Origin: Caulobacteraceae bacterium
GTDB lineage: Bacteria; Pseudomonadota; Alphaproteobacteria; Caulobacterales; Caulobacteraceae
Direction of reading: 5' to 3'
DNA length: 64,000 nucleotides
Assembly (NCBI GenBank): GCA_947476555.1
Contig: CANJRI010000002.1
Location: 22,783-86,782 of the forward strand
The notes beneath the pieces are model-generated. The model was not told the DNA's origin, did no database searches, and saw only the letters and a program-made list of their open reading frames with translations. Shown here in pieces: positions 6,821-15,410 of this stretch. How positions within the stretch are numbered: the stretch's first letter is position 1; each line of letters begins with the position of its first letter. Both the position numbers and the translations under genes were made by a program.

Positions 6821-7657
6821 ATGTCGCATCGCGAGGACAGCTCCAGGACAGCCGATCGGCTGGTGGTGCTGGGCGCCCGGGACAAGCCCCGCCGGGCGGG
6901 AAGCGTGTGGCTGGTGGGCGCCGGGCCTGGCGATCCCGAGCTTCTGACCCTGAAGGCCTTGAAGGCCCTGCAGAGCGCCGACGTCATCGTCCACGACGGC
7001 CTCGTCTCCGGGGAGATCCTGGAGCTCGCCCCGCGCACGGCGCGGCGGATCAGCGTAGCCAAGCGCAAGTCGCGGCATTCCTACGCTCAGGACGAAATCA
7101 ACAGAATGCTGACCGCCTTCGCGCGCGAAGGCCTGACGGTCGTGCGCCTCAAGGGCGGCGATCCCTTCATCTTCGGCCGCGGCGGCGAAGAGCTGGAAGC
7201 CTGCCGTGAGGCGGGCGTGGATTGCCATGTGGTGCCCGGCGTGACGGCGGCCCTGGCGGCTGGCGCGAGCGCCGGCGCCCCGCTGACCCATCGCGGCTCG
7301 GCCCAGGCCGTAACCTTCGTCACCGGCCATGCGGCGAACGGCGAGGCGCCGGACCTGGATTGGGCCTCGTTGGCTTCGGCGAACCATACGGTGGTGATCT
7401 ACATGGGCCTTTCCACGGCCGGGGCGATCGCCGACCGACTGGTGGGCGCGGGGCGAGACCCCGCCACCCCCACGCTGATCGTGGAGAACGCTTCGCGCGC
7501 CGACGAACGTCGGATCGTGACGACCCTGGGCGGCCTGGGCCAGGCGGCGGCGGGCCTCACCGGGCCGGCGTTGCTGATGGTCGGCGAGGCCATGGCCCTG
7601 GCGCAGGCTGGCGAGAAGCCGGCGATCGAGGCCTTTGTCGCGGAGGCCCTGGCGTGA
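6821..7657 (+). CDS. cobA: Uroporphyrinogen-III C-methyltransferase (siroheme synthesis)
   Basis: A 278-residue SUMT enzyme that adds two methyl groups to uroporphyrinogen III to give precorrin-2, the precursor of siroheme for sulfite reductase. Signature motifs: VWLVGAGPGDPELLTLKAL (residues about 28-46), the glycine-rich VVRLKGGDPFIFGRGGEE, VVPGVTAALAAGASAGAPLT, and the C-terminal TPTLIVENASRADERR. It has only the methyltransferase half of CysG, so the dehydrogenase/ferrochelatase must be encoded elsewhere. First gene of a sulfur operon; the next gene overlaps its stop (GTGA). Confidence 0.93.
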   Translation: MSHREDSSRTADRLVVLGARDKPRRAGSVWLVGAGPGDPELLTLKALKALQSADVIVHDGLVSGEILELAPRTARRISVAKRKSRHSYAQDEINRMLTAFAREGLTVVRLKGGDPFIFGRGGEELEACREAGVDCHVVPGVTAALAAGASAGAPLTHRGSAQAVTFVTGHAANGEAPDLDWASLASANHTVVIYMGLSTAGAIADRLVGAGRDPATPTLIVENASRADERRIVTTLGGLGQAAAGLTGPALLMVGEAMALAQAGEKPAIEAFVAEALA

Positions 7658-8016
7658 AGGTCCTCACCGCAAACCGGCTCATCGACGGCGAAGTCGTGTT
7701 CTGGAAGGACGCTGAGTGGGTCGAGCGCTTCGCCGACGCCCAGCTGTTCTCGGGAGACGACGCAGAGGCCGCCGAAGCGGCTGAGGCGCACGGCAAGAAC
7801 CAGCCGACAGTGGTGGTGGAGCCCTATCTGATCGACCTGATCGAATCTGAGGGCCTCTGGGCGCCGGTCTCTTATCGCGAGCGCATCCGCGCCCTTGGCC
7901 CCACCAACCTCAACCACGGCAAACAGGCCGAGGGCGGGGCGGGGATCGAGGCGCTGCAGCACGCCCACGGGGCGGCCCGGTCCAAGGGCCGCGTCGACCT
8001 GATCAAGCGGAAGTAA
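7654..8016 (+). CDS. DUF2849 protein of the sulfite reductase operon
   Basis: A 120-residue soluble protein of the DUF2849 family, which is found almost only between siroheme synthase and cysI in alphaproteobacteria. The N-terminus (VKVLTANRLIDGEVVFW) suggests a small beta-rich fold, and the C-terminus is basic (GRVDLIKRK). Starts at GTG overlapping the cobA stop codon by 4 bases and ends 4 bases before cysI, so it is translationally coupled. Function unknown; the context predicts a role in siroheme delivery or sulfite reductase assembly (inference). Confidence 0.85.
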   Translation: MKVLTANRLIDGEVVFWKDAEWVERFADAQLFSGDDAEAAEAAEAHGKNQPTVVVEPYLIDLIESEGLWAPVSYRERIRALGPTNLNHGKQAEGGAGIEALQHAHGAARSKGRVDLIKRK

Positions 8017-8020
8017 GACG

Positions 8021-9676
8021 ATGTACCGTTACGATGTCCTCGATAAGGAATTCCTGGCGGACCGCAGCGCGGAGTTCCGCGAACAGGTGGGCCGGCGATT
8101 GTCCGGCGAGCTGACCGAAGATCAGTTCAAGCCTCTGCGCCTGCGCAACGGCCTCTATCTGCAGCTGCACGCTTACATGCTGCGGATCGCCATCCCCTAC
8201 GGCTCGCTCAACCCCACCCAGCTTCGCAAGCTGGCCTGGATCGGGCGCTCCTACGACAAGGGCTACGGCCACTTCACGACCCGCACCAACCTGCAGTTCC
8301 ACTGGATCAAGCTGGCCGACGCGCCCGACATCCTGGACCACCTGGCCAGCGTCGACATGCACGCCCTGCAGACCTCCGGAAATTGCATCCGCAATGTCAG
8401 CGCCGACCCCTACGCCGGCGCGACGGCCGAGGAGATCGACGATCCGCGCGTCTGGGCCGAAGCGATCCGCCAGTGGTCGAGCGTGCATCCCGAGTTCTCC
8501 TACCTGCCGCGCAAGTTCAAGATCGCGGTCACCGCCGCGCCCAAGGACCGAACGGCTGCGAAGACCCATGACATCGGCCTGCATCTGAAACGCGCCAGGG
8601 ACGGCGCCCTGGGCTTCGAGGTGATGACCGGCGGCGGCCTCGGGCGGCTGCCGCATATCGCGCCCACCATCCGCGAGTTCCTGCCCGTCCAGCGGCTGTT
8701 CTCGTACCTGGAAGCGATCCTTCGCACCTACAACCGCCACGGCCGGCGCGACAACATCCACAAGGCGCGGATCAAGATCCTCGTCGCCGCCCTCGGCCGC
8801 GAGGAATTCGCCCGCCAGGTGGAGGCCGAGTGGGAGAAGATCGGCCCCGGCCCCGACCTGCCCGACACCGAACTGGCCCGCATCCGGGCGGCCTTCGCCC
8901 CGACGGCCTTCGAGACGCTGCCGTCCCGGTCGGAGGTGTTCGACGCCGCCAAGGCGGCCAATCCCGCCCTCGCCCGGTTCGCCCGCAACAACCTGAAGCC
9001 CCACAAAGTCAGCGGTTATTCCATCGTCGAGATCAGCCTGAAGGCGATCGGCGAGACCCCCGGCGACGCCACGTCCGACCAGATGGAGGTCGTGGCGGAC
9101 CTCGCCGAGCGCTTCGGCCAGAATGACATCCGGGTGACCCACGAGCAGAACCTGGTCCTGCCGCACGTGAAGCTGGACGACGTCCCGGCGGTCTGGGAGG
9201 CCCTGGCGGCTGTGGGCCTGGCCACACCCAACATGAACCTGGTCAGCGACATCATCGCCTGCCCGGGACTGGACTACTGCGCTCTGGCCAACGCCCGGGC
9301 GATCTCGGTGGCCCAGAACATCGCGCTGAAGTTCACCGACCAGGATCGGGCGGAGAAGATCGGCGAGTTGAAGGTCAAGATCAGCGGCTGCATCAACGCC
9401 TGCGGCCACCACCACGTGGGCCACATCGGCATCCTCGGCGTCGATAAGAAGGGCGAGGAGTTCTACCAGCTCACCCTGGGCGGCTCGGGGGCGGAAGACG
9501 CCGCCGTCGGCTCGGCGCTCGGTCCCGCGCTGCCTTACGACAAGGTCGCGGACGCGGTGGACACCCTGGTGGAGGTCTATCTGCGCGAGCGTGCGGAGGG
9601 CGAGCGGTTCCTCGACACCTTCCGCCGCACGGGGGTCGCCCCCTTCAAGGAGGCCGTCTATGCCGACGTACATTAA
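8021..9676 (+). CDS. cysI: Sulfite reductase hemoprotein subunit (siroheme/4Fe-4S)
   Basis: A 551-residue sulfite/nitrite reductase family protein reducing sulfite to sulfide with six electrons. It has the duplicated ferredoxin-like half-domains (LRLRNGLYLQLHAYMLRIAI; GHFTTRTNLQFHWIKL; the substrate-binding NCIRNVSADP) and the cluster/siroheme cysteines in CPGLDYC and KISGCINACGHHHVGHIG near residues 415-470. Neighbours cysH and cobA favour sulfite over nitrite. No CysJ flavoprotein is encoded nearby, so electrons probably come from ferredoxin via the downstream Fpr. Its 3' end overlaps the DUF934 gene by 17 bases. Confidence 0.92.
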   Translation: MYRYDVLDKEFLADRSAEFREQVGRRLSGELTEDQFKPLRLRNGLYLQLHAYMLRIAIPYGSLNPTQLRKLAWIGRSYDKGYGHFTTRTNLQFHWIKLADAPDILDHLASVDMHALQTSGNCIRNVSADPYAGATAEEIDDPRVWAEAIRQWSSVHPEFSYLPRKFKIAVTAAPKDRTAAKTHDIGLHLKRARDGALGFEVMTGGGLGRLPHIAPTIREFLPVQRLFSYLEAILRTYNRHGRRDNIHKARIKILVAALGREEFARQVEAEWEKIGPGPDLPDTELARIRAAFAPTAFETLPSRSEVFDAAKAANPALARFARNNLKPHKVSGYSIVEISLKAIGETPGDATSDQMEVVADLAERFGQNDIRVTHEQNLVLPHVKLDDVPAVWEALAAVGLATPNMNLVSDIIACPGLDYCALANARAISVAQNIALKFTDQDRAEKIGELKVKISGCINACGHHHVGHIGILGVDKKGEEFYQLTLGGSGAEDAAVGSALGPALPYDKVADAVDTLVEVYLRERAEGERFLDTFRRTGVAPFKEAVYADVH

Positions 9677-10160
9677 GTGGCGTGACGGGCGAGCCACGCT
9701 CGTCGAGGACGTTTTCACCAACATAGCCGACGGCGCCGGCATGACGCCTGGCGAGGTGATCGTCTCCTTGGGCCGCTTCCAGACCGAGGGCGAAGCCCTG
9801 CTGGCCGAGGGCCGGAAGGTGGGCGTGCGCCTGACCAGCGCCGAGGAGGCCGAGGCCCTGGCCTACGATCTGCCGCGCATCGCCGTGGTGGCCCTGGAGC
9901 TGCCCAAGTTCGGAGACGGTCGGGCCTACACCAACGCGCGCCTGTTGCGGGAGCGGTTTGGTTTCACTGGCGAGATCCGGGCGGTGGGCGATGTCCTGCG
10001 CGAACAGGCGGTGTTCATGGTCCGCTGCGGCTTCGACGCCTTCGAGCCGGCGGACGGCTCCACCTCTGAGCAATGGGACGCGGCGGCCCATCGGTTCCGT
10101 CATGTCTACCAGCGGTCCGCAGACGGGCGGACGCCGGCCTTCGCGGAGCGGCAAGGATGA
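9660..10160 (+). CDS. DUF934 protein of the sulfite reductase operon
   Basis: A 166-residue protein of the DUF934 family, conserved immediately after cysI in many proteobacteria. Visible features: an N-terminal segment with Trp/Arg (YIKWRDGRATLVEDVF), a central strand-helix region with VGVRLTSAEEAEALAYDLPR, and a conserved FGFTGEIRAVGDVLREQ followed by MVRCGFDAFEP. The AAGGAGG ribosome binding site lies within cysI, upstream of the ATG at 9660, and the gene ends in ATGA overlap with cysH. The role is undefined in the sequence; association with sulfite reduction is from gene context. Confidence 0.88.
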   Translation: MPTYIKWRDGRATLVEDVFTNIADGAGMTPGEVIVSLGRFQTEGEALLAEGRKVGVRLTSAEEAEALAYDLPRIAVVALELPKFGDGRAYTNARLLRERFGFTGEIRAVGDVLREQAVFMVRCGFDAFEPADGSTSEQWDAAAHRFRHVYQRSADGRTPAFAERQG

Positions 10161-10903
10161 GCCTGGCTTTCGACGCCCCTGATCGGGACCGCGCTCTGGC
10201 GGCCCGTCTCGACGCTGAACTGCGCCGGGCCGATCCGCGAACCGTGCTGGAATCGGCGGTGGAGACCTTCGGCGACAAGCTGGCCCTGGTTTCCTCGTTT
10301 GGCGCGGAATCAGCGGTGCTGCTGCACATCGCCGCCCAGGTGGACCCCGCCATCGCGGTGCTGTTCCTCGACACCGGCATGCAGTTCGGCCAGACCCTCG
10401 ACTATCGCAAGCAACTCGCCGAGCGGCTTGGACTGACCAATGTTCGCGACCTGCGGCCCTCCTACCAGGACCTGGCGGTCAGCGATCCGCAGGCGAACCT
10501 CTGGCAACGGGACACCGACGCCTGCTGCCACATTCGCAAGGTGCTGCCGCTCGACCGGGCGCTGGAGGAGTTCGACGCCTGGATCACCGGGCGCAAGCGC
10601 TTCCACGGCGGCGACCGGCTGAACCTGCCGGTGGTCGAGCCCGCGGCCGGCAAGGTGAAGTTCAACCCCCTCGCCAACTGGGGCAAGGCGGAGCTGGAGG
10701 CCTATGCGCGCGAGCATGACCTGCCGGCCCACCCACTGGTGGCCCAGGGCTTCCCGTCCATCGGCTGCTGGCCCTGCACGGCCCCGGCCCAGGAAGGCGA
10801 GGACGTCCGCGCCGGCCGCTGGAAGGGTATGGACAAGACCGAGTGCGGCATCCATGTCGCCCGCGCCCCGGGCGCGCCGAACAACGTTGGCGGCGATATC
10901 TGA
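10157..10903 (+). CDS. cysH: Adenylyl-sulfate (APS/PAPS) reductase
   Basis: A 248-residue thioredoxin-dependent reductase converting activated sulfate to sulfite. P-loop-like motif SSFGAESAVLLHIA, LFLDTGMQFGQTLDYRK, the Cys-Cys pair in DACCHIRKVLPLDRAL, the CxxC in GCWPCTAP, and the catalytic cysteine in TECGIH. The CC...CxxC set ligates a 4Fe-4S cluster and marks the assimilatory APS-type reductase rather than the enteric PAPS-type. It overlaps DUF934 (ATGA) and precedes fpr by 12 bases. Cytosolic. Confidence 0.93.
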   Translation: MSLAFDAPDRDRALAARLDAELRRADPRTVLESAVETFGDKLALVSSFGAESAVLLHIAAQVDPAIAVLFLDTGMQFGQTLDYRKQLAERLGLTNVRDLRPSYQDLAVSDPQANLWQRDTDACCHIRKVLPLDRALEEFDAWITGRKRFHGGDRLNLPVVEPAAGKVKFNPLANWGKAELEAYAREHDLPAHPLVAQGFPSIGCWPCTAPAQEGEDVRAGRWKGMDKTECGIHVARAPGAPNNVGGDI

Positions 10904-10915
10904 GTAAGTAGGACC

Positions 10916-11731
10916 ATGACCGAAGTTATCCTGGCCCAGCCGGCCCTCAAGGCCAGCGGGGCCTTCTTCGTCGAGACCGTCACCTGGGTCCAGCACTGGA
11001 CCGACAGCCTGTTCTCGTTCCGCACTACCCGCGATCCGGGTCTGAGATTCTCCTCGGGCCAGTTCGTGATGGTCGGACTATCGAAGGAGGACGGCAAGCC
11101 GCTGGTCCGCGCCTATTCCATCGCCTCGCCGGCCTGGCACGAGGAGCTGGAGTTCTACTCGATCAAGGTGCCGGACGGCCCGCTCACCTCGCGGCTGCAG
11201 AACATCCAGGTGGGCGACCAAGTGCTGATCGGTCGAAAGCCCACGGGAACGCTGGTGCTGGATGGGTTGAAGCCCGGCAAGCGCCTGTACATGCTCGGGA
11301 CAGGCACCGGCCTGGCGCCCTGGCTCTCCCTGGCCCGCGATCCCGACGTCTACGAGCGCTTTGACCAGGTGATCGTCACCCACACCGTCCGAGAGATCGC
11401 CGATCTCAACTACCGCGAGCTTTTCGAAGCCGAATTGGACGCCGACGAGATCCTCGGCGAGCTGATCGGCGGCAAGCTCACCTACTACCCGACGGTGACC
11501 CGCGAGCCCTTCAAGACCAAGGGCCGGATCACCGACCTGATCGCCTCTGGGCAGATCTTCCGCGACCTGGGGGTTCCGGATCTCGACCCGACGGTCGACC
11601 GCCTGATGGTCTGCGGCGGCCCGGGCGTGCTGGCCGACGTCAAGCAGCTGCTGCTGGATCGCGGCTTCGAGGAAGGTTCGATCGCCAACCCGGGCGATTT
11701 CGTGATCGAGAAGGCCTTCGTCGAAAGCTAG
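10916..11731 (+). CDS. fpr: Ferredoxin--NADP+ reductase
   Basis: A 271-residue FAD enzyme exchanging electrons between NADPH and ferredoxin/flavodoxin. FAD-binding signature RAYSIAS after a barrel strand, NADP-binding MLGTGTGLAPWLSLARD, and the C-terminal VCGGPGVLADVKQLLLDRGFEEG; the C-terminus FVIEKAFVES fits bacterial subclass I Fpr. As the last gene of the sulfur operon it probably supplies reduced ferredoxin to the CysI-type reductase in place of CysJ. The stop codon starts a short hairpin (GCCCGCC-N6-GGCGGGC, 11731-11750) shared with the convergent downstream gene. Confidence 0.92.
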   Translation: MTEVILAQPALKASGAFFVETVTWVQHWTDSLFSFRTTRDPGLRFSSGQFVMVGLSKEDGKPLVRAYSIASPAWHEELEFYSIKVPDGPLTSRLQNIQVGDQVLIGRKPTGTLVLDGLKPGKRLYMLGTGTGLAPWLSLARDPDVYERFDQVIVTHTVREIADLNYRELFEAELDADEILGELIGGKLTYYPTVTREPFKTKGRITDLIASGQIFRDLGVPDLDPTVDRLMVCGGPGVLADVKQLLLDRGFEEGSIANPGDFVIEKAFVES

Positions 11732-11736
11732 CCCGC

Positions 11737-12216
11737 CTAGGCCGGCGGGCAGCCCTTGAACGTGCCGACCTTCACGGCCGACAGCTTGGCCAGGTTGAGC
11801 TGGCGGATCGGCTTCATCGAAGCCGCGCCACGGCCGGTGTAGAGGTCGATCCGCTCGCCCTTGATCGCGCCGCCGACATCGGAGGCGTACCAATAGCCAT
11901 CGTGGGCGCCGCCATCGGGCATTGTCAGGCCCACGGTTTCCTTGATGAACAGCACGGTGCGGCGCGGGATCACGGTCTTGTCCACGGCCACCGTCCGCAT
12001 GGGAACGACCTTGCAGCCGAGGCTGTCGAGGCTGCCCACACCCTTGGCGCCGGCATGATAGAGCGTCGCCTTCAAGTTGAAGGCTGGGGCGCCGGGAAGG
12101 CTGCCCGACAAAACTGAGGCGAGGAGGTCGCCAACGGGATCCGACGTCGCTGCGGACGCGTTGAACGCGGCGGCCATAACGGGAATAAATGCCAGGGCGG
12201 CGAGGCGGCGTCGCAT
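11737..12216 (-). CDS. Secreted 3D-domain protein
   Basis: 159 residues with a signal peptide (RRRLAALAFIPVMAAAFNASA, cleavage near residue 23) and a C-terminal 3D domain of the double-psi-barrel type found at the end of MltA-like lytic transglycosylases. The aspartate-containing YWYASDVGGAIKGERIDLY motif and the earlier VAVDKTVIPRRTVLFI segment are visible. Free-standing 3D proteins are thought to act on or bind peptidoglycan in the periplasm. Start at 12216 is chosen because AAGGAG lies 9 bases upstream; a longer frame adds 18 unlikely residues. Converges on fpr. Confidence 0.75.
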   Translation of the reverse strand: MRRRLAALAFIPVMAAAFNASAATSDPVGDLLASVLSGSLPGAPAFNLKATLYHAGAKGVGSLDSLGCKVVPMRTVAVDKTVIPRRTVLFIKETVGLTMPDGGAHDGYWYASDVGGAIKGERIDLYTGRGAASMKPIRQLNLAKLSAVKVGTFKGCPPA

Positions 12217-12321
12217 GGACGGCGTCTCCTTCGTCGTTGAACTGGAGCGCCGGGAAAGTACCGGCTGCACTCAGCGGGCGCAACCCCGGGCGGCCCTCCA
12301 ACGCTGAGCTGTGAGTTTTCC

Positions 12322-12342
12322 TCACGCCTGCGAGAGGCGTGA
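12322..12342. other. Perfect 8-bp inverted repeat in divergent intergenic region
   Basis: TCACGCCT-GCGAG-AGGCGTGA lies between the divergent 3D-protein and GST genes, 60 bases before the GST start. It has no T-tract, so it is a better candidate for an operator or RNA hairpin than for a terminator. Nothing else is recognisable in the 185-base gap. Confidence 0.35.
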
Positions 12343-12401
12343 TCGCTTGATTTCCCAGGGGATCGGCCGCACCAGCAAGCTTGGCCTTGAAAGAGCACAG
12401 C

Positions 12402-12983
12402 ATGAGAATTTTTGGGGACTCGAAGTCGGGCAACTGCCTGAAGGTGAAGTGGGTCGCCGACTCCCTTGGCCTTTCCTATGACTGGATCGAGGTCGACATC
12501 CTCAAGGGGGAAAGCCGCACGCCGGACTATCTGGCGATGAATCCCGCCGGCCAGGTTCCGGCGATCATCCTGGACGACGGTCGCCCTCTGGCGCAGTCCA
12601 ACGCCATCATTCTCCACCTCGCCGAGGGTTCGTCGCTGATCCCCGCCGATCCCTATTCGCGGGCCAGAATGCTCGAATGGATGTTCTGGGAGCAGTACAG
12701 CCACGAGCCCTATATCGCCGTGGCGCGGTTCCAGGTGCGCTACCAGGGTAGGCCGGTGGACGAACTGGACTCCCGGATCGTCGAGCGCGGCGCCGCAGCT
12801 TTGGCGCGCCTGGAACTGACCCTCAAGACCTCCCGATTTCTGGTCGGCGAGGATGTCAGCCTGGCCGACGTGGCCTTGGTCGCCTACACCCGTGTGGCGC
12901 ACGAGGGCGGATTCTCCCTGACCGACTACCGGGCCGTCCAGGCCTGGGTCGCGCGGGTCGAAGCGGCGCTTTCCATCCGCTAG
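12402..12983 (+). CDS. Glutathione S-transferase family protein
   Basis: A 193-residue cytosolic GST-fold protein. The thioredoxin-like N-terminal domain starts MRIFGDSKSGNCLKVKW, with the likely catalytic Ser/Cys in KSGNC, and the cis-proline is in GQVPAIILDDG with LAQSNAIILHLA (glutathione gamma-Glu site). The helical C-terminal domain has FLVGEDVSLADVALVAYTRV. Start at 12402 is preferred by homology; an in-frame ATG at 12381 adds seven residues. Substrate not predictable; it precedes the secreted nuclease gene by 41 bases. Confidence 0.85.
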   Translation: MRIFGDSKSGNCLKVKWVADSLGLSYDWIEVDILKGESRTPDYLAMNPAGQVPAIILDDGRPLAQSNAIILHLAEGSSLIPADPYSRARMLEWMFWEQYSHEPYIAVARFQVRYQGRPVDELDSRIVERGAAALARLELTLKTSRFLVGEDVSLADVALVAYTRVAHEGGFSLTDYRAVQAWVARVEAALSIR

Positions 12984-13024
12984 GCGCGCTTGCGTTTGTC
13001 ACGCGGAGCCAGCAAACCGATGAC

Positions 13025-14029
13025 ATGAGACGCCTGATCGCCCTGGCCCTTGTCGTGATCCTGGCTCCGGGGCAGGCGCTGGCCTGGGGCAACACCGGAC
13101 ACCGGATTCTGGGGGTGGCGGCGGCCCGCGCCCTGCCCGCCGAGGTCCCGGCCTTCTTGCGCACCCGCCAGGCCATCGCCGATGTGGGGGAGCTTTCCCG
13201 CGAGCCGGACCGCTCCAAGGCCGCGGGCCGGGTTCACGACCAGGACCGCGACCCCGGCCACTTCATCGACCTGCATGAGGACGGAACCGTGCTCCTGGGG
13301 CCGCCGATGCTGCCGCTGGCCACCACCCGCGCCGACTACGAGGCCAGCCTGCAGGCCCACAAGCTGAACTCCTGGTCGGCCGGCTACCTGCCCTACACGA
13401 TCATCGACCGCTGGCAGCAGCTGCTCATCGACTTCGCCTATTGGCGGGTGCTGGAGGCGGCGGAGAACAACCGCGCCTGGCGGACGAACCAGGCCTGGTT
13501 CCAGGCCGACCGCCGCCGGCGCGAAGCCCTGATCCTCAGGGACATCGGCGAACTTTCGCACATGGTGGGCGACGGCTCCCAGCCGCTCCACGTCACCACC
13601 CACTTCAACGGTTGGGGGGAGTATCCCAATCCCGCCGGCTATTCGATGGCGCGGAGCTTTCACGGCGTCTTCGAGGGCGATGTCGTCCGGGACTCGGTGC
13701 GCCCCAAGGCCGTGGAGGCGGGTGTCGCGCCGCTGCGGCTCTGCGGCTGCTCCATCGAGCAGCGGACCGCCGACTACCTGATGGCTTCGAACCGACTGGT
13801 GGTCCCGCTCTACGAACTGGAGAAGGCGGGCGGCCTGGCCAAGGGCGATCCGCGCGGCGCGGCGTTCGCCACCCGCCAGATGAGCGCCGGGGCCTCGGAG
13901 CTGCGCGACATGATCGTCGAGGCCTGGCGGGCCAGCCTGGACCACCGGGTGGGCTGGCGGCCGATCGCGGTGCGGGATGTGCTGTCGGGCAAGGTCGATC
14001 CCTATGCGAGCCTGCGCGGCGTCGACTGA
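13025..14029 (+). CDS. Secreted S1/P1-type nuclease (zinc-dependent)
   Basis: 334 residues with a signal peptide cut after ALA20, leaving Trp21 (WGNTGH) as the mature N-terminus. This is essential in S1/P1 nucleases because the N-terminal Trp amine and carbonyl bind zinc. Further ligands are seen in HFIDLHEDG, ELSHMVGDGSQPLHVTTHF and FHGVFEGDVV. The enzyme hydrolyses single-stranded DNA/RNA and 3'-nucleotides outside the cytoplasm, releasing phosphate and nucleosides. The stop overlaps the start of the Nudix gene by one base (TGATG), so the two are coupled. Confidence 0.9.
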   Translation: MRRLIALALVVILAPGQALAWGNTGHRILGVAAARALPAEVPAFLRTRQAIADVGELSREPDRSKAAGRVHDQDRDPGHFIDLHEDGTVLLGPPMLPLATTRADYEASLQAHKLNSWSAGYLPYTIIDRWQQLLIDFAYWRVLEAAENNRAWRTNQAWFQADRRRREALILRDIGELSHMVGDGSQPLHVTTHFNGWGEYPNPAGYSMARSFHGVFEGDVVRDSVRPKAVEAGVAPLRLCGCSIEQRTADYLMASNRLVVPLYELEKAGGLAKGDPRGAAFATRQMSAGASELRDMIVEAWRASLDHRVGWRPIAVRDVLSGKVDPYASLRGVD

Positions 14030-14490
14030 TGAATATTCCCCAGTTCGGCGAGCCCCGACCCGGCGCCACCTATCCGGACAGGCCGGCGGCCTTCGCGATC
14101 GTCGAGCGGGATGGCCGGATCGCCGTGGTTCGAGTGGAAGAAGGGGGCCGGGCCGGCGACCTCGACCTCCCGGGCGGCGGCGTCGACGCGGGCGAGACGG
14201 AGGCCGAGGCGGCTGTGCGCGAGTGCGGGGAGGAGGCGGGGTTGAAAGTGGCGGTGGAGTCCGAGCCCTTCACCCGGGCGGACCACTACTTCATCAGCGG
14301 GGAGGGCGCTCTCAGGAACACACGGGGCGCATTTTTCCTGGGAAGGGTCCTGGGCGAGGACGAGAGCCTGAAGATCGAATCCGACACGCTCCTGTGGATG
14401 ACGCCGCAGCAGGCTTTGGCTGAGCTGTCGCGCGAGTCCCACGCCTGGGCCGTGGCGGTCTGGATCAGGCGTTTGCACCCGGCCGCCTGA
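14029..14490 (+). CDS. Nudix hydrolase
   Basis: A 153-residue Nudix protein. The Nudix box starts at GGGVDAGETEAEAAVRECGE and completes with EAGLKV, giving the GX5EX7REUXEEXGU pattern at residues about 51-73. It hydrolyses a nucleoside-diphosphate-linked compound with Mg2+; the substrate cannot be read from the sequence, though the short form with a WMTPQQAL C-terminus resembles the MutT/NUDT family. Starts inside the stop codon of the S1/P1 nuclease and is followed 17 bases later by folD. Confidence 0.88.
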   Translation: MNIPQFGEPRPGATYPDRPAAFAIVERDGRIAVVRVEEGGRAGDLDLPGGGVDAGETEAEAAVRECGEEAGLKVAVESEPFTRADHYFISGEGALRNTRGAFFLGRVLGEDESLKIESDTLLWMTPQQALAELSRESHAWAVAVWIRRLHPAA

Positions 14491-14507
14491 CGGGCTAGTC
14501 CGGCGCA

Positions 14508-15410
14508 ATGCCCCAGACTCAAGCCCAGATCATCGACGGCAAGCTCCATGCCGAGCGGCTGCGCGCAGAGGTGGCCGCCGAGGTGGCGCGGCTCAAGACC
14601 AAGCACGGCCTGCAGCCGGGGCTTGCGGTGGTTTTGGTGGGAGAGGACCCCGCCAGCCAGATCTACGTCCGATCGAAGGGCGAGCATTCCCTCGGGGCAG
14701 GGATGCACTCGGTCACCCACAGGCTGGCCGACGACACCGGGCAGGACGCGTTGCTGAAGCTCATCGCGGACCTGAACGCCGATCCGAGGATCCACGGGAT
14801 CCTCGTCCAGCTTCCCCTTCCCAAACACCTTGATGAAAAGGCGGTCATCGCCGCCATCGACCCCGACAAGGACGTCGACGGACTTCACGTGGTCAACGCC
14901 GGGCGCCTGGTGGCAGGCCTGCCGGCGCTGGTTCCCTGCACGCCGATGGGCTGCATGATCCTGTTGCGCGAGACGCTTGGCGACCTGTCGGGCAAGCGGG
15001 CGGTGGTGGTGGGCCGGTCGGTCCTGGTCGGCAAGCCGATGGCGCAACTGCTGCTGGCCGCCGACTGCACGGTGACAGTCGCCCATTCCCGCACCACCGA
15101 CCTGCCAGCTGTCTGCCGAGAGGCGGATATCCTGGTGGCGGCGGTGGGTCGGCCGCGGATGATCCGCGGCGACTGGATCAAGCCGGGCGCGGCGGTGATC
15201 GACGTGGGCATCAATCGCGTGCCCTTCGACGATCCAGAAAAGGCGGCGCAGGGCAAGACCAAGGTGGTTGGCGACGTCCACTTCAAGGAGGCGAGCGACG
15301 TCGCCGGCTGGATCACCCCGGTGCCAGGCGGCGTCGGTCTGATGACCGTGGCCGTCCTGCTGCAGAATACGGTCACCGCGGCCAAACGGCTCGCGGGCCT
15401 GGAGGCCTAG
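14508..15410 (+). CDS. folD: Bifunctional methylene-THF dehydrogenase/methenyl-THF cyclohydrolase
   Basis: A 300-residue FolD interconverting 5,10-methylene-, methenyl- and 10-formyl-tetrahydrofolate with NADP+. Motifs: the YVRSK active-site lysine (residues about 53-57), [41 protein letters not shown], the dinucleotide loop [17 protein letters not shown] and [18 protein letters not shown] near the end. Third gene of the nuclease-Nudix-folD run; its 3' end overlaps the convergent lipoprotein gene by 4 bases. Confidence 0.95.
   Translation: MPQTQAQIIDGKLHAERLRAEVAAEVARLKTKHGLQPGLAVVLVGEDPASQIYVRSKGEHSLGAGMHSVTHRLADDTGQDALLKLIADLNADPRIHGILVQLPLPKHLDEKAVIAAIDPDKDVDGLHVVNAGRLVAGLPALVPCTPMGCMILLRETLGDLSGKRAVVVGRSVLVGKPMAQLLLAADCTVTVAHSRTTDLPAVCREADILVAAVGRPRMIRGDWIKPGAAVIDVGINRVPFDDPEKAAQGKTKVVGDVHFKEASDVAGWITPVPGGVGLMTVAVLLQNTVTAAKRLAGLEA

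Noticed and set aside
8003..9742. 579-codon minus-strand open frame opposite cysI
   Set aside because: It is the antisense of a convincing cysI with siroheme motifs, and its translation is His/Asp/Gly/Val-rich low-complexity sequence typical of GC-rich shadow frames.
11731..11750. Terminator between fpr and the 3D-domain gene
   Set aside because: A 7-bp GC stem spans the convergent ends, but there is no T-tract, so it is only mentioned with fpr.
12996..13013. Possible Pho box before the S1/P1 nuclease gene
   Set aside because: A single TTGTCAC half-site is present, but the second unit at 11 bp does not match, so control by PhoB is not supported although the enzyme type would suit it.
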